DNA of 15,407 nt from JAFGPJ01 sp964439135 (GTDB lineage: Bacteria > Planctomycetota > Phycisphaerae > Sedimentisphaerales > Anaerobacaceae), in assembly GCA_964439135.1 (NCBI GenBank), contig CAYTNN010000099.1, forward strand, positions 1 through 15,407, given 5' to 3'. Position numbers and translations under genes: made by a program. This document shows, one piece after another, positions 1 to 6,932 of the stretch. Each line of letters opens with the position of its first letter. Position 1 is the first letter of the stretch. The notes beneath the pieces are model-generated. The model was not told the origin of the DNA. It did no database searches and worked only from the letters and a program-made list of their open reading frames with translations.

Positions 1-2863
1 GATTATTATCGTTGGAACCACCTTGTATTGCCAGTAATTCGGCGGAGATAAGAAAATCGGAGCTTGTTGTTGATGCGTTCATGCCGTGGATGGCCAATAT
101 ATTGTCACCTTGTTGTAGAGTATCGGTAGAATCAGAAATATCGATATTTTCTAACATTACAGCCGCCGAGTCGGAATGGGTAGAGCTAGCGTTGGAATTC
201 CAGCTTGGCGTGCCGTTGAAATTTCGTCTGGCTACCTCAATACCGTTGAGATAAGCAACAAAGCCGTCGTCGTATCTAACATACAGCGTCAGAGAGCTGA
301 AATCTTCGGGATTACCGAGCGTAAATGGGATTCGGATATAACAGGTGGTATTCCTCGCGTACATCTCATCCTGGACATCAAGAGTGATGAAGTCCTGATA
401 GCCCGAGGTTCTTTCATATCCGACGCCGCCTGGGCCACCGGTGCAGGATAACCATGCCGAATCATCGAAATCACCACCGCCTTTCCAGGCTTCGCTGATT
501 GTGCCGCTTGGAATAAGAACTCGCTTGTCGGTATCCTCAGAGACCAGAGTTGTCGCTGGTTGTGATGTAACCGGCGAGCGGGGATCAGAGCCGTCAAGTG
601 TATAAAATATCGTACCCATTCCGGCAGTCATTGAGAGTGCATCGTCTTCGGATATTAATCCTCCATGCTTGTAGGCTCCGTTGATACCAAAGACCGGGGC
701 ATCGACAGAAGGATAGAAGTTGGCCTGCCTGAGTTGGTTCATGACGGTTTCCGTTCGAGTGGAAAAGTACTCATTCACCAAGCGATCAACTTCATCAACC
801 CACTCAACATCGCGAGTATAAGGTCGCGACGGCCGAGGCTCGTCACCCCAGCGCGCGGATTCCCCTACGATGGCCCCATAAATCTCGTTCACCCTGGCCA
901 TGTATCGTTGGGTTGTGCTTTCCCGCGTCAATGCTCCTCCGTTAAAGAACTGCTTATGGATGTGGTCAGCTATGAGCATCTTAAAGTCGGAATTAGCACG
1001 AAGTTTGTTTATCAAATAGTGAGGATTCCATACTCCCACCAAGTTGACACGGTTTTCTGTAGGGTACTCTAACGCCCACTCTGTGTCCCATGGCACAAAG
1101 ATAAAAGGGCTTGCCGGTTCTCTGAGACGAACTGCATAGAAATTACGTGGAGTGCGCTGATCCCCCAGAAAGACGGGTGCGTCCCGGCTGCCGACGTAGT
1201 AAATCATCAGCATATAGTCAATCATGGTAGGAATGTCTACATAGGCCTGGATCGTCTCATAATTCTCTGATATACTCAAATCCCGGTCTGCCATCGAGAA
1301 CAGTTCATTCCATGCTTGGGTCGCCCCAGCCCCCCCTGATTTAACTGTCATTATAGTGCTGCCCCCATATCCGCTGGGGGCCTCCAGTACGTCATAGTCC
1401 TCTTGGTCGCCTCCCAAATGGTCTGCGACAAAATGCTCATCAGGCCGTTCGGTCATGATGTACAGACCCCAATAGAGTCCGTTAATGTATACCTGGACAG
1501 GCCTGCCGTAGGGAGTAAGGCGTCCCATATCCCGCACAGTGTCGCGGGCAAAAACATCACGGAGATAGTCGGCATGTTGGGATCCGCTCATCCCGCTATG
1601 ACCGGTCCATGAGTAGTTCCATATCGAGCGCAGAGCAAGCGTGTTAAACGTCTTGATTTCGGTATCCGGAAAAAGTGGATACTCAAGTTTGGACAGACCA
1701 TATTCGCTCCTGAATATGACTCGCAGGGCATTCTTGATATTGCCACTCCTGCTGTACGGCCCTCCATGGATTCGCAGCCCGGCATTCACACCGAAGTGTT
1801 CACCCGTGTTCGGATCTATCCATTCTATGGAGGCGGCCCGTTCCCATTGGTCCCCATACTGGCTGGAATTTGCATAGATTCCACCACTACCAAAGAAATC
1901 TTCGTTGGGGATCACGATGCTAACCGAAGGAGTGGATAAAAGATCGTCTTTAATCTCACTACTATATGCTGGATCGTCCACCACGTCCGGATCCATTGCA
2001 TAGTCCGCAGTTCGGCTACCCCAACTAGCAGGGAAACCGGTCGGGTGTGCAGGCTGGAGAATTACATTGTCGAGAAAGATATATGTGTGGGTGTTGATCT
2101 CCGAAGGTTCCCAGCCTGTCTTGATTGCCTTTGCGCGAAGGCATGTAGTATTCGCGATTAGGATTGGCTCGGTATATATCGTTCCGCTCGGAAGCTGGCC
2201 GCCAGACGTATAAGGCTCGGATCCGTCGAGCGTATAATAAATCGTAGCATCTTCGGTTTCGGTGGCGATTGTGAGGTAGAAAGCCGTATCGTAAAAACCG
2301 TGGTTGTGGCTGAACTTTGGAGTATCAACCTTATTCAGATATCCATTGCTGTTTTCTGCTCCCGGGCTTGGCAGACCTAAAAAGCCCCAGTTGTCATTGG
2401 CATCGGGGTAGCGGCCGAAGGAGATATCGGTATTCTGATCGGGGAATATTATGCTGTCAATCAGAGTAATTCCGTCGCTGTCGAAAAGGCCGATCTCCTC
2501 GCCAGCGGCGCCGAGTTTGAAATTAGTGTGCAGCCCGGCGTCGGTTGTATCATTGTCGGCCCATATCAACAGATAGCCACCTGAAGGTATGGTTGTTGCA
2601 GCAGTATTGTTAGCTGGTATCCGCCACCTGGTGGGGACGGACAGATTGTCCGTCAGGTACATCCCGCCGATATCGATGGCGTTAACACCGTAGTTGTAAA
2701 TCTCGATCCAATCATCATACTGCCCTTGTGGATCTTGTAAGCAACTGTTGTTGGACGCCATAAACTCGTTGATAACAAGCGAAGTTTCCGCTGCATTCAC
2801 AGAGCTTATCAGAGATGCAGTTATCACAAGTCCGAGGAATAAGTTTCTCGTATGTTTGCTCAT
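1..2863 (-). CDS. Secreted CotH-kinase-like protein with lamin-tail and chitobiase-C-like domains (3' end outside window)
   Basis: An uninterrupted minus-strand frame runs from ATG at 2863 to the window edge (954 codons visible, no stop). A signal peptide is clear (hydrophobic residues about 8-23, cleavage likely after SVNA). Residues about 28-170 form a lamin-tail domain (LVINEFMASN, DWIEIYNYG, then a GRYPD/PSPG end). Residues about 175-260 resemble the chitobiase C-terminal/FN3-like fold (IYYTLDGSEP). Residues about 310-700 match the CotH family: HGG at 366-368, VYINGLYWGLYIMTERPDEHF, and VPWDTEWALEY with W592/D593. A second YTLDGSDP module follows at about 750, then a jelly-roll-like stretch (VRYDDGFVAYLNG). 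A GAGG Shine-Dalgarno at 2873-2876, 9 nt before the ATG, fixes the start. CotH proteins are protein kinase-like, and the large secreted versions are common in planctomycetes. The substrate is unknown here. The family call is firm; enzymatic activity is inferred. Confidence 0.88.
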   Translation of the reverse strand, partial: MSKHTRNLFLGLVITASLISSVNAAETSLVINEFMASNNSCLQDPQGQYDDWIEIYNYGVNAIDIGGMYLTDNLSVPTRWRIPANNTAATTIPSGGYLLIWADNDTTDAGLHTNFKLGAAGEEIGLFDSDGITLIDSIIFPDQNTDISFGRYPDANDNWGFLGLPSPGAENSNGYLNKVDTPKFSHNHGFYDTAFYLTIATETEDATIYYTLDGSEPYTSGGQLPSGTIYTEPILIANTTCLRAKAIKTGWEPSEINTHTYIFLDNVILQPAHPTGFPASWGSRTADYAMDPDVVDDPAYSSEIKDDLLSTPSVSIVIPNEDFFGSGGIYANSSQYGDQWERAASIEWIDPNTGEHFGVNAGLRIHGGPYSRSGNIKNALRVIFRSEYGLSKLEYPLFPDTEIKTFNTLALRSIWNYSWTGHSGMSGSQHADYLRDVFARDTVRDMGRLTPYGRPVQVYINGLYWGLYIMTERPDEHFVADHLGGDQEDYDVLEAPSGYGGSTIMTVKSGGAGATQAWNELFSMADRDLSISENYETIQAYVDIPTMIDYMLMIYYVGSRDAPVFLGDQRTPRNFYAVRLREPASPFIFVPWDTEWALEYPTENRVNLVGVWNPHYLINKLRANSDFKMLIADHIHKQFFNGGALTRESTTQRYMARVNEIYGAIVGESARWGDEPRPSRPYTRDVEWVDEVDRLVNEYFSTRTETVMNQLRQANFYPSVDAPVFGINGAYKHGGLISEDDALSMTAGMGTIFYTLDGSDPRSPVTSQPATTLVSEDTDKRVLIPSGTISEAWKGGGDFDDSAWLSCTGGPGGVGYERTSGYQDFITLDVQDEMYARNTTCYIRIPFTLGNPEDFSSLTLYVRYDDGFVAYLNGIEVARRNFNGTPSWNSNASSTHSDSAAVMLENIDISDSTDTLQQGDNILAIHGMNASTTSSDFLISAELLAIQGGSNDNN

Positions 2864-2912
2864 AATTCATTTCCTCACTCACTGATGTTCGAGCCATCCG
2901 GATTGAACACTC

Positions 2913-2918
2913 ATTATA
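2913..2918 (-). promoter_or_regulatory. Candidate -10 box for the CotH-like gene
   Basis: A perfect TATAAT reads on the minus strand here and would start transcription near 2906, giving a leader of about 43 nt before the ATG at 2863. No good -35 hexamer lies 16-18 bp upstream. ATCCGG occurs on both sides of the box (2896-2901, within the palindrome ATCCGGAT, and 2924-2929), 28 bp apart, which could be a regulator site. Sequence pattern only. Confidence 0.35.
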
Positions 2919-3026
2919 GCCTTATCCGGGATTTCCCATATACACTTCAGCTACCACATTTAAGACGTTAAGAACGCAAATTTGTTACAATAATTCTTAC
3001 GAAAAAGTGCGTAAAAGCTCATAATT

Positions 3027-3047
3027 TGCTCGTTCATCGTTTATCGT
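3027..3047. repeat. Short heptanucleotide array (3 units)
   Basis: Three 7-bp units of form T(G/C/T)(C/A)TCGT stand in tandem and end 6 bp before the 53-bp palindromic element at 3054. They share the period and TCGT core of the array translated inside the phosphoesterase gene at 4585-4619. On its own this short array would be unremarkable; the same-period arrays elsewhere in the window raise its weight. Confidence 0.5.
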
Positions 3048-3053
3048 TCTGGT

Positions 3054-3106
3054 GTAGGGGCAATCCCATGTGATTGCCCAGGGCAGGCACGCAGGCCTGC
3101 CCCTAC
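3054..3106 (+). repeat. 53-bp REP/MITE-like palindromic element, copy A
   Basis: The element begins GTAGGGGCA and ends with its exact reverse complement TGCCCCTAC (9-bp terminal inverted repeat). Inside are two hairpins: GGGCAAT pairs with ATTGCCC around CCCATGTG, and GGGCAGGC pairs with GCCTGCCC around ACGCAG. A second copy, inverted, lies at 3531-3583 and matches at 50 of 53 positions (differences at element positions 12, 20 and 40). It is too small to encode a protein, so movement would need a transposase in trans. No transposase is in the window. It lies between the phosphoesterase stop and the CotH-like gene. Confidence 0.85.
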
Positions 3107-3133
3107 GGCACGCGGAACGCAGCACACTTCGAT

Positions 3134-3159
3134 GTGGTACACAACGTGGTGTATACCAC
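3134..3159. repeat. Imperfect inverted repeat, possible transcript end of the phosphoesterase gene
   Basis: GTGGTACAC pairs with GTGTATACCAC, with a two-base bulge and a 6-nt loop. It lies 26-51 bp after the phosphoesterase stop. There is no T-tract on either side, so it is not a convincing intrinsic terminator. Related CACGTGG(T/G)G stretches occur at 3168-3176 and near 4693-4702, hinting at a further degraded repeat family. The rest of the 2864-3184 gap holds the candidate -10 box, the heptamer array and the 53-bp element; no gene was seen. Confidence 0.4.
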
Positions 3160-3184
3160 TGTTGCCTCACGTGGTGTCCCATTT

Positions 3185-4735
3185 TCAATCGCACGAAGCA
3201 TCAAAAGGGTTTCCGCATTCGAGCCAGTCACCCGCTAAAATGGCAAAGTCCAGAAAATTGACGTAGCAATCGCCATTCAGGTCGGCTATGAGCTGTTTCC
3301 GGCATTGAAATATCATGAAATTCTCGTCACTGGAATCACGGATAGTGACATCCAGGGGATCGCCTATGCGAATAAGGCACTGATTCGAATCTACGATGGG
3401 AAGCGGATCCCATATGTAAGAACCGGTATTCACTACAGTGTCGATCGCCTGCCAGTTTTGGCCGTTGTCGGTGGAGTACTCGATTGTCACGGTATCCAGG
3501 TCGATGCCTTGCTGTGTTTTCCATGTAATTGTAGGGGCAGGCCCGCGTGCCTGCCCTGGGCAACCACATGGTATTGCCCCTACGGCCAGGTTCTCACCGC
3601 CGTTTGGCGATAAAACAATGGGTCTGGGACTGACGGGGTAACTCCACACATCATCGTGCTGATATATACCGGGAATGCTCAAGTCATTCGTTTGTCGCTG
3701 CATCCATGTCAGGGTGACATTAAGGCCGTCGACTTCGACTAAAACGTATCCATAGTTTCCGGCGTGATAAAGTTGCTCGACAGTATAGAAACTGTTATCG
3801 CCGGTGTAGGGGGGCGACCATGTGTATAGCGGTGCGCCAGCGGTGGCGATGATGTACTGGTGAATGTCGTTATCCGGATCGCCGTCACCGTCGTCAATTC
3901 GAGCATGGTCGTAGAAATGGTCGTGACCGGTGAGATACGTTCGGCCGCCGGCATTTCTGATGCTTGCCCAGAAAGCGTCCCGTTGGTCCGGCCGATTGTC
4001 GAGACAGTCGGTGTGCAGTGCCCGGAAGGCGGCTTCGTGGCCGGTGATGAATATGTGCGGCTTAGTATTAACGGCTAATTGATCATCGAGCCATTTCTGA
4101 TTTACCATGTGGACGTCGTCGTGATTTATGCCGGCGTATTGATCGAGCGAGACGATAAAGGCATTTTTATGCGTCACGGCGTATGTCATGTATTTCTCGG
4201 ACGCCGGGCCGTTATCGGGCAGCTTTTGCTCGGGGTAGAGGTCGTTGCCGAAGACGTTTAGCCAGCGGGTCGCGTGGTTGTCGTCCGGATCGATATCGGG
4301 CCGGATGCTATAGCCCCAGACGTCCATAATCTCATGATTCCCGCGAGAAACGTAAACTCCGATACCTGCATTATAGACTGGATTCATGATGTCTACCCAG
4401 GCTCTGAGCTCGTCTTCGAATCCTGCCGGTCCGATTGATGCGTAGCCGGAGACCAGGTCGCCGGGAAAAAGCACGAAATCGACGCGGTGACTGAGTATCT
4501 CGGTCACAAGCTCGCTCAGAACTGTTTGCTGAATGCCGTTGGTATAGCCCCGGGAGTCGCAGGTGACGATAAACTTCCACGGATTACTCGTTCGGCGTTC
4601 CTCGTTCTGCGTTCTCCGTAAGTCTTGTGCGGCACTCGCCGTGCGGTACGATTCAAGACACATTGCCGGTAGGATTAGCAGAAGATAGAATACCACGTGG
4701 GGTATCTTAGTGTGGAGGGCGGGTAGGGTGTGCAC
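3185..4735 (-). CDS. Secreted calcineurin-like metallophosphoesterase with dockerin-like C-terminus
   Basis: The frame encodes 516 residues from GTG at 4735. The N-terminus has a hydrophobic export signal (about 14-35, VVFYLLLILPAM to ASA). Metallophosphoesterase motifs follow in order: D60 in TCDSRG, GDLV at 92-95, GNHE at 132-135, GHE at 232-234 and GHDH at 270-273. The first motif is D-S-R rather than the usual D-x-H. Residues about 376-475 form an Ig-like domain (SPNGGENL, then TITWKT). Residues 482-516 are a single dockerin-like repeat (ADLNGDCYVNFLDFAILAGDW). Two repeats intrude: residues about 39-50 are translated from a 7-bp tandem array, and about 385-401 from the 53-bp palindromic element. 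The GTG start sits within another inverted repeat, no good Shine-Dalgarno precedes it, and an in-frame stop lies at 4805-4807, so the start is uncertain. Substrate unknown; a phosphodiester or phosphomonoester is inferred from the family. Confidence 0.85.
   Translation of the reverse strand: MHTLPALHTKIPHVVFYLLLILPAMCLESYRTASAAQDLRRTQNEERRTSNPWKFIVTCDSRGYTNGIQQTVLSELVTEILSHRVDFVLFPGDLVSGYASIGPAGFEDELRAWVDIMNPVYNAGIGVYVSRGNHEIMDVWGYSIRPDIDPDDNHATRWLNVFGNDLYPEQKLPDNGPASEKYMTYAVTHKNAFIVSLDQYAGINHDDVHMVNQKWLDDQLAVNTKPHIFITGHEAAFRALHTDCLDNRPDQRDAFWASIRNAGGRTYLTGHDHFYDHARIDDGDGDPDNDIHQYIIATAGAPLYTWSPPYTGDNSFYTVEQLYHAGNYGYVLVEVDGLNVTLTWMQRQTNDLSIPGIYQHDDVWSYPVSPRPIVLSPNGGENLAVGAIPCGCPGQARGPAPTITWKTQQGIDLDTVTIEYSTDNGQNWQAIDTVVNTGSYIWDPLPIVDSNQCLIRIGDPLDVTIRDSSDENFMIFQCRKQLIADLNGDCYVNFLDFAILAGDWLECGNPFDASCD
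3531..3583 (-). repeat. 53-bp REP/MITE-like palindromic element, copy B, inside a coding sequence
   Basis: Read on the minus strand this matches copy A (3054-3106) at 50 of 53 bases, including both 9-bp ends. It lies within the phosphoesterase gene and is translated without a stop as roughly VGAIPCGCPGQARGPAP, between SPNGGENLA and TITWKT. In other proteins with this type of domain (GGE..., G, then ITW) those two blocks are separated by only a few residues, so most of this stretch appears inserted. Reading-frame continuity across it is seen directly; insertion is inferred. Confidence 0.85.
4585..4619. repeat. Heptanucleotide tandem array translated within the phosphoesterase
   Basis: Five 7-bp units of form T(A/C)NNCGT are tandemly repeated without indels. 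On the minus (coding) strand they read ACG(N)NNA and encode residues about 39-50, charged and polar (RRTQNEERRTS), between the signal peptide and the catalytic domain. Because 7 is not a multiple of 3, gain or loss of one unit would shift the frame. Confidence 0.7.
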
Positions 4736-4780
4736 TGCACACCATCTCTTTGCGTTGAAGGAGTGCAGTGCACACCCTAC
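4723..4780. repeat. 58-bp perfect inverted repeat spanning the phosphoesterase start
   Basis: The 18-bp arm GTAGGGTGTGCACTGCAC (4723-4740) is exactly complementary to the right arm (4763-4780), with a 22-bp loop. The ends GTAGGG/CCCTAC resemble the 53-bp elements, but the interior differs, so it may be a related family. The apparent GTG start at 4735 lies in the left arm. The arm itself contains the palindrome GTGCACTGCAC. In RNA this would form a strong hairpin that could hide the start codon. Confidence 0.8.
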
Positions 4781-4833
4781 GTATGGTCTTTCTCTTTTGA
4801 TTCTTTAGGCCTCCAAAGATTGTCGAAAAGCAG

Positions 4834-4896
4834 AATTTCGAATGTCGATTTCACAATCGTAAATCGGAAACCGAAAATCGCAAATTCCTAATCCCT
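4834..4896. repeat. Heptanucleotide tandem array at the 3' end of the S8 gene
   Basis: Nine successive 7-bp units with consensus AATCGNA (for example AATCGTA, AATCGGA, AATCGCA) run without indels. The last units include the TAG stop (4888-4890) and the final two codons of the S8 protein, so its C-terminal residues appear to come from the array. Together with the inverted repeat at 4723-4780 it fills most of the gap between the S8 and phosphoesterase genes (4736-4887). No promoter or terminator was recognised there. Confidence 0.7.
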
Positions 4897-6645
4897 TTTT
4901 GTTAACCAGTCGGCCTTTCGATTCTGGTTGTCTAAAATTGCTACCAAATCCGAGACATCTATCACGCCGTTGGGATTAATATCCCCGATTAAGTAACTGT
5001 CGGGCGATTTTGTGCTGTTTAGCAGATTATTGAGCATAATAAGAAAATCTGCTTCGTTGACGATGCCGTCGGCGTTTATGTCATACCAGAAGATATTGTC
5101 GGTCTCCTGCTTGTTCTGGACGTTCCATGCGATTCCGTATCGCTGGCTAAGAGCCGGTTCTTTCGGGTTCTCGATGTTGCTGAAAGAAATAGTGATTTTG
5201 TAGTTTATATAGCCGGCGTCCGCGGCGACGTGAATGTGCTCGACATTGTCAACGCTGCTGTCACTGTAATCGAGCAGGTAATCGTTGTTGGGATTGTCCG
5301 GGTCGATAGCCCAGAGTTCGAGTCGAAGATTGCAATTTTTTTCAGTGGCCGGCTCGAAAGGATATTCGGTGTTATAGTGCCTGTTCCAGACAACCGTGGC
5401 GGTAATGAATTTGTCAGCCGGCTCATCGAGGAGAATTTCGTAACTGTTCTGGGGCGTTTGGGTTTTATCCAGCAGATTCAGGTCCCAGCCGGTCGTGGGA
5501 GCGTCACCCGGTTCGGATAAACCCGCGACCAAATGTTCATAGGCACCGACCGCATTGAGCATTCCGGCCCCCTGTACATAATCCAGCGGTGAGGCGTGGT
5601 CGTCATCGGTTTGAAGTTCCCCTTTGTGCCAGTAGGGCAGTTTTGTCGCGGAATTCATCAGAATTGCCTTAATGACGCAGTTTCCGCCATCTGGCGAGAC
5701 AGCAGGGCTCAGGTCGGGATTTTCCTTCGCCTTTTGAACGAGCAGGCCGACTGCCCCGGCGACAACCGGCGCCGAGAAGCTCGACCAGTTACCGGTTGGC
5801 TCGTAGCTGTTGGGCTCGTTCAGCTCCGCCGCGAAGTAATTGCCGGGAGCGACAATGTCTGGCTTACAGCGGCCGTCGCCGGTCGGCCCCGTGCTGGAAT
5901 GCTCTGGATAAGCAAGAGCGAAGTTGGCCAAATTAGTCGCAAGGTCTTCGGTGTTTACGGAATCAACCACGCCTACGCCGATGACATTGGCTCCGGCGCC
6001 CGGGTAAAAGACCGGGGCATGTGCATCGGCTCCGTTACCTATACTGGCTACGACGACAATTCCGTAGGACTCTGCCAGCAACTCGATGCCTCTTGTCCAC
6101 GGGTGCTCAAACGGAGAGCCGAAGCTGGCGGTTATAATATCCGCATCGGGCGGAATCTGTTTAAATACATTGCTGAGCACAAAGTGCCAGAATTCAAAAA
6201 TATCAGCCTGGGCTCGCGGCGCTGCGCCCTCGTAATAAAACGCTCCAGTCTCAGGATGAAATGCAGCGGGATCTTCGCCGAACAGTATTGAACAGATCGC
6301 AGTGGAATGCGGTGAAGTTCCTGCCGGCAGCTTCGCCTGGTCTTTGAAGCCGAACAGACTCGTTTTGAATGAGTTGTGGCTGATGTCGGGGCGGTAATCG
6401 TTTTGCGGTTCGTCGTCGATATACGTATAGCTTCTGGAGATGACTGCGAATTTGACGCCGGCCCCGGTCAGGTTTGGATCCATCTCTCGCAAGGCATATA
6501 TTCCGGTTTGTTCTAATCCCTGCGGCTGGAGGACATTTTTGCTTTGTGCATCATCTGCACCGGCAGCAATGCCGGCAGAACAAAACAGTACTACCATGCA
6601 TGCTATCAAGCTTAATGAGAGCGTTTTTTTTGTCGCCTGCGTCAC
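4888..6645 (-). CDS. Secreted subtilisin-family (S8) protein with dockerin-like C-terminus
   Basis: The frame encodes 585 residues from GTG at 6645, preceded by GGAG (6653-6656) at 7-nt spacing. A lysine-containing n-region and hydrophobic core (9-27) form a signal peptide. The S8 fold is recognisable: GAGVKFAVIS (61-70), SPHSTAICSILFG with H113, the oxyanion-hole segment VVVASIGNG with N204, and WSSFSAPVVAGAVGLL with S289. The usual Asp after the first strand (VAVIDTG) is replaced by Ser70 (VISRSYTYIDD), and the GTS motif is WSS, so the triad is altered or an Asp such as D77/D78 substitutes. After a beta-rich domain (about 385-510), residues 517-575 form a two-part dockerin-like domain (YDINADGIVNEADFL, GDINPNGVIDVSDL). 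The paired EF-hand-like loops suggest calcium binding and docking to a partner. Activity is uncertain; the family is clear. Confidence 0.87.
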   Translation of the reverse strand: MTQATKKTLSLSLIACMVVLFCSAGIAAGADDAQSKNVLQPQGLEQTGIYALREMDPNLTGAGVKFAVISRSYTYIDDEPQNDYRPDISHNSFKTSLFGFKDQAKLPAGTSPHSTAICSILFGEDPAAFHPETGAFYYEGAAPRAQADIFEFWHFVLSNVFKQIPPDADIITASFGSPFEHPWTRGIELLAESYGIVVVASIGNGADAHAPVFYPGAGANVIGVGVVDSVNTEDLATNLANFALAYPEHSSTGPTGDGRCKPDIVAPGNYFAAELNEPNSYEPTGNWSSFSAPVVAGAVGLLVQKAKENPDLSPAVSPDGGNCVIKAILMNSATKLPYWHKGELQTDDDHASPLDYVQGAGMLNAVGAYEHLVAGLSEPGDAPTTGWDLNLLDKTQTPQNSYEILLDEPADKFITATVVWNRHYNTEYPFEPATEKNCNLRLELWAIDPDNPNNDYLLDYSDSSVDNVEHIHVAADAGYINYKITISFSNIENPKEPALSQRYGIAWNVQNKQETDNIFWYDINADGIVNEADFLIMLNNLLNSTKSPDSYLIGDINPNGVIDVSDLVAILDNQNRKADWLTKRD

Positions 6646-6652
6646 GTTACAA

Positions 6653-6656
6653 CTCC
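6653..6656 (-). promoter_or_regulatory. Ribosome binding site of the S8 gene
   Basis: GGAG on the minus strand, 7 nt before the GTG at 6645, supports this non-ATG start directly before the signal peptide. Confidence 0.65.
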
Positions 6657-6749
6657 AGAGGTGGACTGGAAAACGGGGTGGATCAAAGTTGCCCTTCCGG
6701 TCGCCAACCTCCGTAAAAAGTACCTTCTTTTCATCTAATACCTGCTACT

Positions 6750-6778
6750 ATGATACTATAAATCGCCCTGATATTCAA
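6750..6778 (-). promoter_or_regulatory. Sigma-70-type promoter for the S8 gene
   Basis: On the minus strand TTGAAT (6773-6778) is followed after exactly 17 bp by TATCAT (6750-6755). Transcription would start near 6743, giving a leader of about 100 nt. The leader contains GGAGGTTGGCGACC-type GC-rich sequence in which I could not recognise a known riboswitch class. Confidence 0.55.
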
Positions 6779-6812
6779 GTAAATAATGGTGTAAGTCCGT
6801 ATAATTTAATGA

Positions 6813-6844
6813 TTTTCAAAGCTGGAAAATGCGGTTTTTGAAAA
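6813..6844. promoter_or_regulatory. 8-bp inverted repeat between divergent promoters, possible operator
   Basis: TTTTCAAA at 6813-6820 and TTTGAAAA at 6837-6844 are exact reverse complements with a 16-bp spacer. They sit just upstream of the pyrR -35 box and between the two divergent promoters, where a dimeric regulator could act. No known operator was recognised. Confidence 0.35.
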
Positions 6845-6858
6845 CTTATTGAGAAATC

Positions 6859-6887
6859 TTGCCTTTATCGGTCACGGGTGTTATACT
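6859..6887 (+). promoter_or_regulatory. Sigma-70-type promoter of the pyr operon
   Basis: TTGCCT (6859-6864) and TATACT (6882-6887) are separated by 17 bp. Transcription would start near 6894, so the leader before pyrR is only about 40 nt. That is too short for the terminator/anti-terminator leader through which PyrR controls pyr operons in Bacillus. Confidence 0.65.
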
Positions 6888-6932
6888 CAGGGCGAAATTC
6901 AGAATTCGTTCAACTAAAGGTTTACTGTAAGT

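Noticed and set aside
2715..2897. Minus-strand 60-codon frame starting upstream of the CotH-like gene
   Set aside because: It overlaps the signal peptide and lamin-tail region in another frame. The frame from ATG 2863 has a Shine-Dalgarno, a signal peptide and continuous domains.
5596..6291. Plus-strand open frame of 231 codons
   Set aside because: It is antisense to the S8 gene and shows no family features; it is a shadow of the codon bias of that gene.
6646..6749. Possible riboswitch in the S8 gene leader
   Set aside because: GC-rich segments can pair locally, but I could not match any known aptamer consensus or find an associated terminator.
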